Shown piece after piece: positions 16,160 to 22,967 of a stretch of DNA of 37,353 nt. Each line of letters opens with the position of its first letter. The stretch's first letter is position 1. The position numbers and the translations under genes were made by a program. Source of the stretch: Patescibacteria group bacterium (GTDB lineage Bacteria > Patescibacteriota > Minisyncoccia > Ryanbacterales > GWA2-47-10b); NCBI GenBank assembly GCA_038064855.1, contig JBBTSE010000010.1, positions 1 to 37,353 on the forward strand, written 5' to 3'. The notes beneath the pieces are model-generated. The model saw only the letters and a list, made by a program, of their open reading frames with translations. It ran no database searches and was not told where the DNA came from.

Positions 16160-16990
16160 ATGACTCACGCGGCGTTTAGGAAACTCGTACTCAGCTGGTA
16201 CCACAAACACGGTAGGCATGATTTGGCGTGGCGCCGTACGCGCGATCCATATCGTATTTTAGTATCAGAGATTATGTTGCAGCAAACGCAAGTAGATAGA
16301 GTGCGCACAAAATACAAAGAGTTTTTGGTCGCGTTTCCCACGGTCGGCGCGCTTGCCAAGGCGCCATCTAGCAAAGTATTGCGTGTTTGGCGTGGCCTCG
16401 GATACAATCGCCGCGCGCTCAATTTACAGCGAGCGGTACAAAGTATCATACGCGATCACGGCGGTAAGGTACCGCGCGAAGCCCGCGCTCTCAAAGCGTT
16501 GCCCGGCATCGGCCCGTATACGGCGCGCGCGGTGCGCGTGTTTGCGTGGAATGCGCACGAGGTAGTGATTGAGACCAATATCAGACGCATATATATCCAT
16601 TATTTTTTTGCGGACAAAGATGAGGTAAGTGACAAGCAACTTTTACCTATCATAGAAAAAACCATCCCGCGCAAAAACGCACGCGAATGGTATTGGGCGC
16701 TGATGGATTATGGTGCAGGTGCGCTTAAAGGCATAGAAAACCCAAACCGTAAAAGCAAACACTATACGCGCCAATCAAAGTTTGAAGGCTCACAGCGCTA
16801 TGCACGCGCAAAGCTTTTGGATTTTGTGCTAGCGAGGAGTAAGAGCACGACACTCGCCGCTATAAAAACATATATGGCGCGCGACCCGCATCTTGAGGGT
16901 TGGCGTGATCGTGCAACATCAATATTGGCGATGCTCGCCGCAGAAGGATTTATAGAGCGTACAAAAAATGGATGGAGAGCAAAGCGGTAA
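16160..16990 (+). CDS. mutY: MutY-type A/G-specific adenine glycosylase, cluster-less form
   Basis: The 276-aa product is a HhH-GPD DNA glycosylase of the MutY group, which removes adenine opposite 8-oxoguanine. The catalytic Glu is E37 in SEIMLQQTQV; the helix-hairpin-helix is LPGIGPYTARAV (114-125). The position of the family catalytic Asp (…DGNVKR) reads ETNIRR, so Glu138 replaces Asp. The four-cysteine [4Fe-4S] loop that normally follows MDLGA is absent: MDYGAGALKG runs into SKHYTRQSKFEGSQR without a cysteine. There is also no C-terminal NUDIX-like domain; the last 60 residues look like a small winged helix. Cluster-less MutY proteins are known in other lineages. Activity on 8-oxoG:A pairs is inferred. 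The ATG at 16160 was preferred to the TTG just before it. Confidence 0.85.
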   Translation: MTHAAFRKLVLSWYHKHGRHDLAWRRTRDPYRILVSEIMLQQTQVDRVRTKYKEFLVAFPTVGALAKAPSSKVLRVWRGLGYNRRALNLQRAVQSIIRDHGGKVPREARALKALPGIGPYTARAVRVFAWNAHEVVIETNIRRIYIHYFFADKDEVSDKQLLPIIEKTIPRKNAREWYWALMDYGAGALKGIENPNRKSKHYTRQSKFEGSQRYARAKLLDFVLARSKSTTLAAIKTYMARDPHLEGWRDRATSILAMLAAEGFIERTKNGWRAKR

Positions 16991-17007
16991 GATGCTAGCA
17001 TACCCAT

Positions 17008-17661
17008 ATGTCAGACGACCCGCAGTACAATGAAAAATATATTGAAGCTAAAGAGCGCCAAGCAAGCCAGCATAAAACGACGGGTGAGCGTGATGCAGGT
17101 CATGCTGATCGTTTGCCGCCGGGGCAGATTTTAACACAGGGCTTTCCGATACTTGATCTTGGCATTCGCCCACGGCATGACGAGTACGCAAGCTGGAAGA
17201 TTTTTGTAAGGGGTCTGTCCGAGACTACGCGTGATTTTTCTTTAGATGAAATCCGCACACTGGGCCATGACGAGCGCACGCTTGATTTTCATTGTGTCAC
17301 GCGTTGGTCGCGCTATGATCTTCCGTGGGGAGGTATGTTGTTTTCGCGTTTTTGCCAGCTGGTAAAACCAAAACCTACGGCGACAACCGTTATCTTTCAT
17401 TCATATGATAAATACACGACCAATGTGCCGCTTGCAGAAGCTTTGGGTAAGAATGTGCTGATCGCCTACGAGTTAGAAGGTAAAGAGATCCCACCCGAGC
17501 ACGGGGGACCTGTGCGTATGATTGTACCCACACTGTACGGTTGGAAGTCAGCAAAGTTTTTGACTGGCATCGAATTTCTCGATCACGATGAGCCTGGCTT
17601 TTGGGAGACACGCGGATATCACAACCATGCCGACCCGTGGATAGAGGAACGATACTCATAA
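17008..17661 (+). CDS. Sulfite oxidase-like molybdopterin-dependent oxidoreductase
   Basis: The 217-aa product matches the small single-domain sulfite-oxidase-like proteins (YuiH type, oxidoreductase molybdopterin-binding domain). ASWKIFVRGL starts the fold. The molybdenum ligand cysteine is C96 in DFHCVTRWS, followed by LPWGGMLFSRF. The cofactor-binding end shows PPEHGGPVRMIVPTLYGWKSAKFLTGIEF. No signal peptide is present, so it is probably cytoplasmic. The natural substrate of this subfamily is not established. No molybdopterin synthesis gene is in the window, so the cofactor must come from elsewhere in the genome or from a host. The ATG lies 17 nt after the mutY stop; a TAGCAT at about 16995 could be a -10 box. 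Confidence 0.9.
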   Translation: MSDDPQYNEKYIEAKERQASQHKTTGERDAGHADRLPPGQILTQGFPILDLGIRPRHDEYASWKIFVRGLSETTRDFSLDEIRTLGHDERTLDFHCVTRWSRYDLPWGGMLFSRFCQLVKPKPTATTVIFHSYDKYTTNVPLAEALGKNVLIAYELEGKEIPPEHGGPVRMIVPTLYGWKSAKFLTGIEFLDHDEPGFWETRGYHNHADPWIEERYS

Positions 17662-17664
17662 AAA

Positions 17665-17696
17665 GAAAAATCGGCTTCCCCGAGGCGGGGAAGCCG
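17665..17696 (-). terminator. Rho-independent terminator for the secreted-protein gene
   Basis: On the minus strand, CGGCTTCCCC and GGGGAAGCCG form a 10-bp stem with a 5-nt loop, followed by ATTTTTC and more T. It sits between convergent genes and may also slow the plus-strand transcript, though that side lacks a T-run. Confidence 0.88.
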
Positions 17697-17703
17697 TATG
17701 CGT

Positions 17704-18261
17704 CTAGGCTGCTTGCCGTGACGCTTCGCGTGTGAGCTCGATGAAGATAGGCAGAAGCCCAATCTTCGATTCTTGTGGAGCTGATGCAGATTGAGAGTTC
17801 TGATTGACCATGCCGAGCTCGTCAGGGTTCATGGGTTTGTTGTGGCCGAACTTCATTTGCGCGGTACGCCCATCAGGCCAGATGAAAGGTTGCGAGAGCT
17901 TCTCGCGTACCATACCCACGGGCATCGGGTCGCGCGGCGGGGGAAGTGGCGCATAGAAGATCATGATGGCGCGCGTTTCGACCAAGCTTTCGAAGGTGCC
18001 ATCTTTGGGCGCCTGTCCCGGCAGATGGAGTTTGCCCTTGCCTTCTTGCTTGATCGTGAGCGGCATGAGCTCGACGCGCAAGAAGTACTCGCCAAAGATC
18101 AGGCGCGCCTGCGTCTCGACATGACCGATGAGCTTTGCCTCTTGTACCGAATCGAGGTTGTTGATGTTGAAGAGCTCGAAGTCAGGAGGGGATTTCGCGT
18201 CTGCCACACCTACCAACATCACCGCCACGACTGCTACGAACATCCTCATGAGCGCTTTCAT
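17704..18261 (-). CDS. Secreted hypothetical protein with signal peptide
   Basis: The 185-aa product starts at the ATG at 18261, which is preceded by a good Shine-Dalgarno sequence (AGAAGGGAG, about 6 nt away). The frame is open further upstream through tRNA-Ser, which is not real coding sequence. Residues 1-22 are a signal peptide (MKALMRMF, a VAVVAVMLVGV core, ADA before KS). The mature part is soluble and proline-rich in places (YAPLPPPRDP) with no cysteines and no family I recognise. Codons are GC-rich. With its own possible promoter, SD and strong terminator it resembles the two cassette genes at 6701 and 7708, and the three may form one expression class. Confidence 0.75.
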   Translation of the reverse strand: MKALMRMFVAVVAVMLVGVADAKSPPDFELFNINNLDSVQEAKLIGHVETQARLIFGEYFLRVELMPLTIKQEGKGKLHLPGQAPKDGTFESLVETRAIMIFYAPLPPPRDPMPVGMVREKLSQPFIWPDGRTAQMKFGHNKPMNPDELGMVNQNSQSASAPQESKIGLLPIFIELTREASRQAA

Positions 18262-18292
18262 AGCGTCTCCCTTCTGTTGAGGTTCTGCCACG

Positions 18293-18321
18293 AGCGTAGC
18301 GCCGGCAAGACCGTAATGCAA
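18293..18321 (-). promoter_or_regulatory. Possible promoter of the secreted-protein gene
   Basis: Minus-strand TTGCAT (18316-18321) and TACGCT (18293-18298) are 17 bp apart and would give a leader of about 25 nt that includes the SD. The -10 is weak. Confidence 0.35.
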
Positions 18322-18375
18322 GCGGGTTGAATGAAGGCGAAAATGTGGTAGAGTGCTATTACAAAATAGATGAAT

Positions 18376-18466
18376 GGAGGCGTGGCTGAGTGGCCGAAAG
18401 CACCTCACTGCTAATGAGGTAGGCGCCAAAAGCGCCTCGAAGGTTCGAATCCTTCCGCCTCCGCCA
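18376..18466 (+). tRNA. tRNA-Ser (anticodon GCU)
   Basis: A type II tRNA: acceptor GGAGGCG/CGCCTCC, anticodon stem CCTCA/TGAGG with loop CTGCTAA (anticodon GCT), a long variable arm (AGGCGC/GCGCCT), and discriminator G. CCA is encoded at 18464-18466. It reads AGU/AGC. Confidence 0.95.
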
Positions 18467-18480
18467 ATTATATAAACAAT

Positions 18481-18804
18481 ATGAAAACATCTATTAAGTG
18501 GATCGTAGAAATAGCGCTTATAGTTTGGATACTTTCTGCCGCTCCTTCGTTTCTGGCTGGTGTCTTCTGGTCGGGAAGCAGTGCTCCGTGGGAGAAGGTG
18601 GATGCTTTCTATTATCCAGATGCCAATAATTTGGCCGAGTGGGAAAGTCGTATGAATGTAGGCTCGGTTCAAGCTTGCCGCGATTGGGTTGAAGATTCCG
18701 CCGCTGCAAAGGGCGATCCAAATCTAGAGCGTGGTGATTATGAATGTGGCGTCGGATGCAAAAGCAAAGATGGCCTTAATGTATGTCGTTTAACTATTGA
18801 ATAA
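18481..18804 (+). CDS. Small membrane-anchored or secreted hypothetical protein
   Basis: The 107-aa product has an N-terminal hydrophobic helix (about 6-30), then a soluble domain with four cysteines (QACRDWV, YECGVGCKS, NVCRL) that could form two disulfides outside the membrane. The segment FYYPDANNLAEW followed by SVQACRDWVEDSAA and DPNLERGDYECG looks like a conserved small domain, but I cannot name it. The ATG lies 14 nt after tRNA-Ser, so it is probably co-transcribed with it. No SD is seen. Confidence 0.7.
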   Translation: MKTSIKWIVEIALIVWILSAAPSFLAGVFWSGSSAPWEKVDAFYYPDANNLAEWESRMNVGSVQACRDWVEDSAAAKGDPNLERGDYECGVGCKSKDGLNVCRLTIE

Positions 18805-18845
18805 TTACTATAGCAATTAAAGCTACCTACTTCAGATATTCGAAG

Positions 18846-18851
18846 TATACT
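18846..18851 (+). promoter_or_regulatory. -10 box for the gene at 18860
   Basis: TATACT ends 8 nt before the ATG at 18860, again suggesting a leaderless mRNA. No convincing -35 is visible. Confidence 0.45.
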
Positions 18852-18859
18852 TGAATTTT

Positions 18860-19432
18860 ATGTACGATAAATTGGAAGAAAAAGAGCGAGTTTCTTGGTG
18901 GTTAGATAAATTGAATAAAAATCTATTAGGATGGGTAGACGGTGATGCTGAGTCTATAATCACAAAAACTGCAGATCTTGCTAATCATCAATATAAGCTT
19001 GCCGTAGAGCTGAAGAGAGAGAAGGGAGGGTCGCTTGAAAATAAAACTGGAAATCTGGAGACTCTTTCAAATAGAATAGAGGACTATTTCAAATTAGCAA
19101 ATGAAAAGCTAGTTAATTATCCAAACTACAAAACTCTACTTATAGTCGAGCTTGATACAGACTTATGGTCGGCAGAAGTTGTAATGGAGGGGTTGCCCCA
19201 ACTTCATTTTCGAGAAGGAGAGTTGATAGGGAGCTCTATCAGAAATCGGAATCTTTACTCTCAAATACAAAATATTGGAGCCGTGGTCTTTTGGGCCACG
19301 CCTAAAAATGTTTTTTCAGGCAAAGCTTTTTATTTTGATAACCCCTTTGCAGATGAGGCATGTAAGCTTACTCAGGATGGAGTAGAGAAGATCGTCGGAG
19401 ATAAGTTAGACTTCTTAGAATTAAATAACTAG
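18860..19432 (+). CDS. Hypothetical protein, AT-rich gene
   Basis: The product from the ATG at 18860 is 190 aa; a TTG at 18851 overlaps the -10 box and is unlikely. It is soluble, with a helical N-terminal half (WWLDKLNKNLLGWV, LANHQYKLAVELKREK, RIEDYFKLANEKL) and a more beta-like C-terminal half (YKTLLIVELDTDLW, AVVFWATPKN). I recognise no family. The gene is clearly richer in A and T than its neighbours and has different codon choices, which points to recent acquisition. It converges with comFC across a 26-bp gap. Confidence 0.65.
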   Translation: MYDKLEEKERVSWWLDKLNKNLLGWVDGDAESIITKTADLANHQYKLAVELKREKGGSLENKTGNLETLSNRIEDYFKLANEKLVNYPNYKTLLIVELDTDLWSAEVVMEGLPQLHFREGELIGSSIRNRNLYSQIQNIGAVVFWATPKNVFSGKAFYFDNPFADEACKLTQDGVEKIVGDKLDFLELNN

Positions 19433-19458
19433 ATTTTGAGTTCATTTTAATAAAAAAG

Positions 19459-20136
19459 TTACCCATGTGCTAACACCGCGGCAGCAATTCTTCGTGCACC
19501 GTGGCGTTTGAGAAGGCGAGCGGCTTCCGAGAGGGTGGCGCCGGTGGTGGCGACATCATCGATGAGTAAGATTGCCTTGCCTTCTATATCTTGAGGTCTT
19601 TTTATCTCGAAAGCGTCGCGGATGCTCTCAAATCGCGCTTTGCGCGAGTCTGATCTGGCTTGAGGTGGTGTTGCAACCGTACGCACCAGTGCACGGCCTA
19701 TGAGTGGTAGGCCAAGTTCGCGCGCTATCAGATACGATTGATTGAACCCGCGCTCGCGTTCTTTTGATTTGTGTATGGGTATTGGTAGTGTATGCCAGTC
19801 GTCTTTTGATAGATTTTGAATAATTGTTTGCTGTAAATGCTTTGCGAGTGCGGGGGCCGCACCCCGAAGCCCTTTATATTTGTAGTCGCCGATGATTTTA
19901 TGAGTCTTTTCGTGGTTGTACCTCCACGGCCATGCGATTGCCTCGATAGCAAAGCGCTTTGCGCACGGCGCGCAGACGCGAGTAGACGGAGCTCGTGTCT
20001 CGCAGAAAAAGCAACTTTCGCTATATGCTCGTATATCGAGGGCGCATGCATCACAAATCCACACCCCACGCGCCCCGCACCCGCCGCAACGGGGAGGAAA
20101 AAGTATTTGCATCGTTGTGTGGATAACATTACGCAC
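19459..20136 (-). CDS. comFC: ComF-family protein (competence-associated phosphoribosyltransferase-like)
   Basis: The 225-aa product has the ComFC layout. An N-terminal zinc-binding region contains CGGCGARGVWICDAC and later CFFCETR and CAPC. A phosphoribosyltransferase-type domain follows, with the PRPP-binding loop AILLIDDVATTGATL near residue 195. RERGFNQSYLIAREL is the usual internal motif. ComFC is needed for DNA uptake in transformable bacteria, acting with ComFA at the membrane; its chemistry is unclear. A GTG start at 20136 is used here. An ATG eight codons later (20112) just before ILFPPRC is an alternative. A perfect DnaA-box 9-mer lies in the first codons. It is divergent from the pilus locus. 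Confidence 0.92.
   Translation of the reverse strand: MRNVIHTTMQILFPPRCGGCGARGVWICDACALDIRAYSESCFFCETRAPSTRVCAPCAKRFAIEAIAWPWRYNHEKTHKIIGDYKYKGLRGAAPALAKHLQQTIIQNLSKDDWHTLPIPIHKSKERERGFNQSYLIARELGLPLIGRALVRTVATPPQARSDSRKARFESIRDAFEIKRPQDIEGKAILLIDDVATTGATLSEAARLLKRHGARRIAAAVLAHG
20118..20126 (-). promoter_or_regulatory. Perfect DnaA-box 9-mer near the comFC start
   Basis: TTATCCACA on the minus strand matches the consensus DnaA box. It lies within the comFC start region, beside the divergent pilM promoter area. It is a single box, so function is uncertain. Confidence 0.3.
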
Positions 20137-20169
20137 AGAATCGCCTTATTTTTATGATATCATTTGATT

Positions 20170-20208
20170 ATGCCAATATCGTGGCGCGCTTTTTGGTTTA
20201 ATACATGA
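20170..20208 (+). CDS. Possible 12-codon leader ORF overlapping pilM
   Basis: The ATG at 20170 opens a 12-residue frame (MPISWRAFWFNT) whose TGA overlaps the pilM ATG in an ATGA arrangement. A TATGAT box at 20153-20158 lies 11 nt upstream. It could couple translation into pilM. It is very short, so the call is tentative. Confidence 0.3.
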   Translation: MPISWRAFWFNT

Positions 20209-21299
20209 AAGGTATCTCTTCATTCAACCCGCTCGGATTTCTCAAAGCCTTTACCAAGGATCGGAGTGTTCTTGGTATCGATGTAGGAGCGTCTTCACTC
20301 AAAATTATACAAATCCGCAAAGACCGTGAACAGGCGGTGCTTGAAACCTATGGCGAGCTTTCAACTGCGGCCTATACGGGGGGTGAGGCAGGGCGCGCAA
20401 CTCTTTTGGCTGATGAAAAAGTATCCGAGATGCTCGTCGACTTGAGGCGCGAGGCGGGGGCAACCGCAACCCGCGGTATTATCTCTATACCGCTTCGCTA
20501 TAGCTTTATCACTACTATTGATATGCCAGAGCTCAATGACCAGCAGTTGGCAGAAGCTATCCAGTTTGAAGCACGCAGATATATCCCAATACCACTCTCT
20601 GACGTGATGGTAGATTGGTGGAGGATTCCTGCCGCAGAAGGCGACAGCTCGCATACTATCAAGATATTGCTCGCCGCCGTACAGAAAGATGTTGTTGAAA
20701 AATATAAACGCATCCTTTCGCAGGCAAAGATAGAATCGTTGGGGTTTGAGATCGAGGTATTTAGCGCGGCGCGCATCTTGTCTTCGCGTATGCGCGGCGC
20801 GACCCTGCTTTTTGATATCGGTGCTCTTTCAAGCAAGATTTCTATTGTAAACCAAGGCGTTGTGCAGGCGGTGCATCATGTAGATCGCGCATCGCAATCT
20901 TTTTCACTCGCCATATCGCAGTCACTCGGCGTTGATTTCAAGCGAGCCGAACAGGTCAAGCGTGATGTGGGCATCTCAAATCGTCCCGAGGCCGCGGGCG
21001 TCCGCCATACTATCACACCTTTACTTGATTCAATCTTTGACGAGGCTGACCGTGTGCGCACGACATTTCGGCGCCGCACGGGGCTACCGATTGATCACGC
21101 GGTACTTGTGGGAGGGGGGAGTTTGATGCCGGGGCTTGTGGATTATGCGGTAGAGAAGCTCGGCATCGAAGTGTTGCTCTCAAATCCGTTTGGTCAGCTG
21201 GTATATCCCGCATTTTTACAGCCAACACTCAAGAGTATTGCGCCAAGTTTTAGCGTAGCCACAGGTTTAACCTTGCGAGCCCTCGGCGCAATGGATTAG
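20205..21299 (+). CDS. pilM: Type IV pilus assembly protein PilM
   Basis: The 364-aa product is the cytoplasmic actin-like (FtsA-fold) PilM that links the pilus motor to the PilNO inner-membrane complex. VLGIDVGASSLKIIQI (24-38) is the first phosphate loop, GATLLFDIGALSSKISIV the second, and AVLVGGGSLMPGLVDY the adenosine motif. EAIQFEARRYIPIP is a PilM signature. Length is normal. It is the first gene of the pil locus, with an ATGA overlap with the short frame before it. A further start box lies just after its stop, before the pilN-like gene. Confidence 0.94.
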   Translation: MKGISSFNPLGFLKAFTKDRSVLGIDVGASSLKIIQIRKDREQAVLETYGELSTAAYTGGEAGRATLLADEKVSEMLVDLRREAGATATRGIISIPLRYSFITTIDMPELNDQQLAEAIQFEARRYIPIPLSDVMVDWWRIPAAEGDSSHTIKILLAAVQKDVVEKYKRILSQAKIESLGFEIEVFSAARILSSRMRGATLLFDIGALSSKISIVNQGVVQAVHHVDRASQSFSLAISQSLGVDFKRAEQVKRDVGISNRPEAAGVRHTITPLLDSIFDEADRVRTTFRRRTGLPIDHAVLVGGGSLMPGLVDYAVEKLGIEVLLSNPFGQLVYPAFLQPTLKSIAPSFSVATGLTLRALGAMD

Positions 21300-21305
21300 T
21301 GGGTG

Positions 21306-21311
21306 TATACT
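21306..21311 (+). promoter_or_regulatory. Possible internal promoter before the pilN-like gene
   Basis: TATACT ends 12 nt before the ATG at 21324, so a start with a 5-6 nt leader is possible within the pil locus. Confidence 0.35.
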
Positions 21312-21323
21312 TATTTGTAGGCG

Positions 21324-21962
21324 ATGGAAGAACAAAAGTTCATATCACATTCACAGCTCTCTCCTCCAACCACAGTACCCCGACAGGGTCTTGGGCTTTT
21401 TAGTGTTCTTGCTATTGTTGTCGCGGTATTGGCACTTGCCTTTACAGGCGGTCTGTTTTTGCTCAAAAAATCTAACGAACAGCAAAAAACAAAAGTGGTA
21501 GAAAAGCTCAAAGAGCTACAAGATGAGACTGAGCTTGCGTCTCTCAAAAATATCAAGAGTATTCAGGATCGTATCGCTATCGCCAAGAAGGTTCTTGATG
21601 GTCATGTATATTCTTCCCAAGCATTTATTTTTGCTGAACGCCACACCCTCGACTCGATCAAAATTCGCTCATTTGATTTCGCAAAAGAAAGTGTAAAGAT
21701 GGAACTCACCGCCGAAGGGTATCTCCAGTTTGCCCAGCAGGTCAAATATTATCGCAACCCCGAGCTTAAAAGTATCGTGAAATCATACTCGTTCAAGCCC
21801 CCAACGCTGACCGATCGTGGAGCGATTGATTTTGCTGTTGATGTAATACTCACACCAGAATATTTACGCACGAGACCAGGTGCGGCTCCCGTCAGTACCG
21901 AAGATGATATCGTTTTACCACCCCCGCCTCCCCAAGGAGGTTCATCCGAGGAGGATCTATGA
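21324..21962 (+). CDS. pilN: PilN-like inner-membrane assembly protein
   Basis: The 212-aa protein has a short cytoplasmic N-terminus, one membrane helix (about 25-47), a coiled-coil (about 48-90) and a small periplasm-type domain, then a proline-rich acidic tail (LPPPPPQGGSSEEDL). This is the PilN layout, and the place between pilM and pilO fits, but sequence similarity to PilN is not obvious by eye. The usual PilM-binding N-terminal motif (INLLP type) is not seen. Its TGA overlaps the next ATG by 4 nt, so the two genes are translationally coupled. Confidence 0.7.
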   Translation: MEEQKFISHSQLSPPTTVPRQGLGLFSVLAIVVAVLALAFTGGLFLLKKSNEQQKTKVVEKLKELQDETELASLKNIKSIQDRIAIAKKVLDGHVYSSQAFIFAERHTLDSIKIRSFDFAKESVKMELTAEGYLQFAQQVKYYRNPELKSIVKSYSFKPPTLTDRGAIDFAVDVILTPEYLRTRPGAAPVSTEDDIVLPPPPPQGGSSEEDL

Positions 21963-22501
21963 AAGGAATCCTTGTCATTTTTATTTTTGTAGGCGCCCTG
22001 ATGTCAATTCAGTTTTTTGCTTTTCCGCTAGTCACCGAAGTGCGTCAGCAGTGGGATGATATTGGAAAAATGCAAACGATTCTTGAAAATGCAGAGCGTA
22101 CAAAAGAAGATCGTATCAAATATCTTGATCGGCTCGCCAATGTGAGTGAAAAGGATATTCGCCGGTTGGGTCTTCTCGTGCCTGCACAGGTGGCGTCGGA
22201 AGATCTCTATGTATTTCTCAATGATATCGTCAAAGAATCGGGCCTCAGGGCAAAGACTATTAATGTGACGGATCTTGGTGGTAAGGCGGCTGACAAACAA
22301 GCTCAAAAAGCGCTTTCATTTGATATAACGCTTGTCGGTCCGTATGGCAGTATACGCCAACTTTTGACTAAAATAGAATCAAACTTGCGGTTGATGGATG
22401 TGGATATCTTGAAAATTACCCGTGCGCAGGATGCAACTGAACCAAAGTCGTTTTACGCACTTTCATTACAAGGTAAGTTTTACTATGCCGGGAATCAATA
22501 G
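21959..22501 (+). CDS. pilO: PilO-like inner-membrane assembly protein
   Basis: The 180-aa protein has an N-terminal membrane helix (about 3-22), a coiled-coil (about 28-65) and a ferredoxin-like domain. ASEDLYVFLNDIVKESGLRAKTINV and SIRQLLTKIESNLRLMDVD are typical PilO features. A strong SD (GAGGAGG) precedes the ATG inside the end of the pilN-like gene. PilO pairs with PilN to align the motor with the pilus. The position supports the name well. Confidence 0.75.
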   Translation: MKGILVIFIFVGALMSIQFFAFPLVTEVRQQWDDIGKMQTILENAERTKEDRIKYLDRLANVSEKDIRRLGLLVPAQVASEDLYVFLNDIVKESGLRAKTINVTDLGGKAADKQAQKALSFDITLVGPYGSIRQLLTKIESNLRLMDVDILKITRAQDATEPKSFYALSLQGKFYYAGNQ

Positions 22502-22961
22502 TGGTAATTTTTATAACGGTCGTTCGGGGGGTAACAACAAACAGATGATCTTTTTGGGTGTGGGTATCGTCGTCGTCATCATAGCTACTTTTATGACATA
22601 TCGCTATTTTACCCAAGGTGTCGGAGACAACGCTCCCGTTGTCAGAACCGAAGAGGCTGCGGGCGTAAAGCCGCTAGGGCAGGAAGAAAAGGGTGCGCTG
22701 CCAAAGGAGGCGCAAGGTGTTCAAGACGCACTCACTATTTATAATTCCATTGCTGATGTCTCTTTTGATACCGAATTTTTCAATGATGCAAAATTCAAGA
22801 CTCTCGTCGAGCCTGTTATCATCATTCCAGAAGCATTTCCGCGTCCGGGGAGAGTCTTTGAGCTTTGGGAGGTGCCAGGGACTGGTCCTAAACCGTCAAC
22901 CCCAGGAGTCGGAGGGTCACCTCCTCCGCCGGCGGGCAGTACAGTTCGCATCAGGCGCTAA
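22485..22961 (+). CDS. Pilus-locus membrane protein in the PilP position
   Basis: The 158-aa product has an N-terminal Gly/Asn-rich cytoplasmic part, one transmembrane helix (about 21-41) and an exterior domain ending in a proline-rich tail (GGSPPPPAGSTVRIRR). It starts within the last 17 nt of the pilO-like gene; an upstream in-frame ATG at 22422 lies deep in that gene and is rejected. Its position after pilO suggests a PilP-like or accessory assembly role, but there is no lipobox and no clear family match. Confidence 0.65.
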   Translation: MPGINSGNFYNGRSGGNNKQMIFLGVGIVVVIIATFMTYRYFTQGVGDNAPVVRTEEAAGVKPLGQEEKGALPKEAQGVQDALTIYNSIADVSFDTEFFNDAKFKTLVEPVIIIPEAFPRPGRVFELWEVPGTGPKPSTPGVGGSPPPPAGSTVRIRR

Positions 22962-22967
22962 ATTACT

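Noticed and set aside
18262-18672. Upstream extension of the secreted-protein frame
   Set aside because: It would read through tRNA-Ser antisense; the SD and signal peptide fix the start at 18261.
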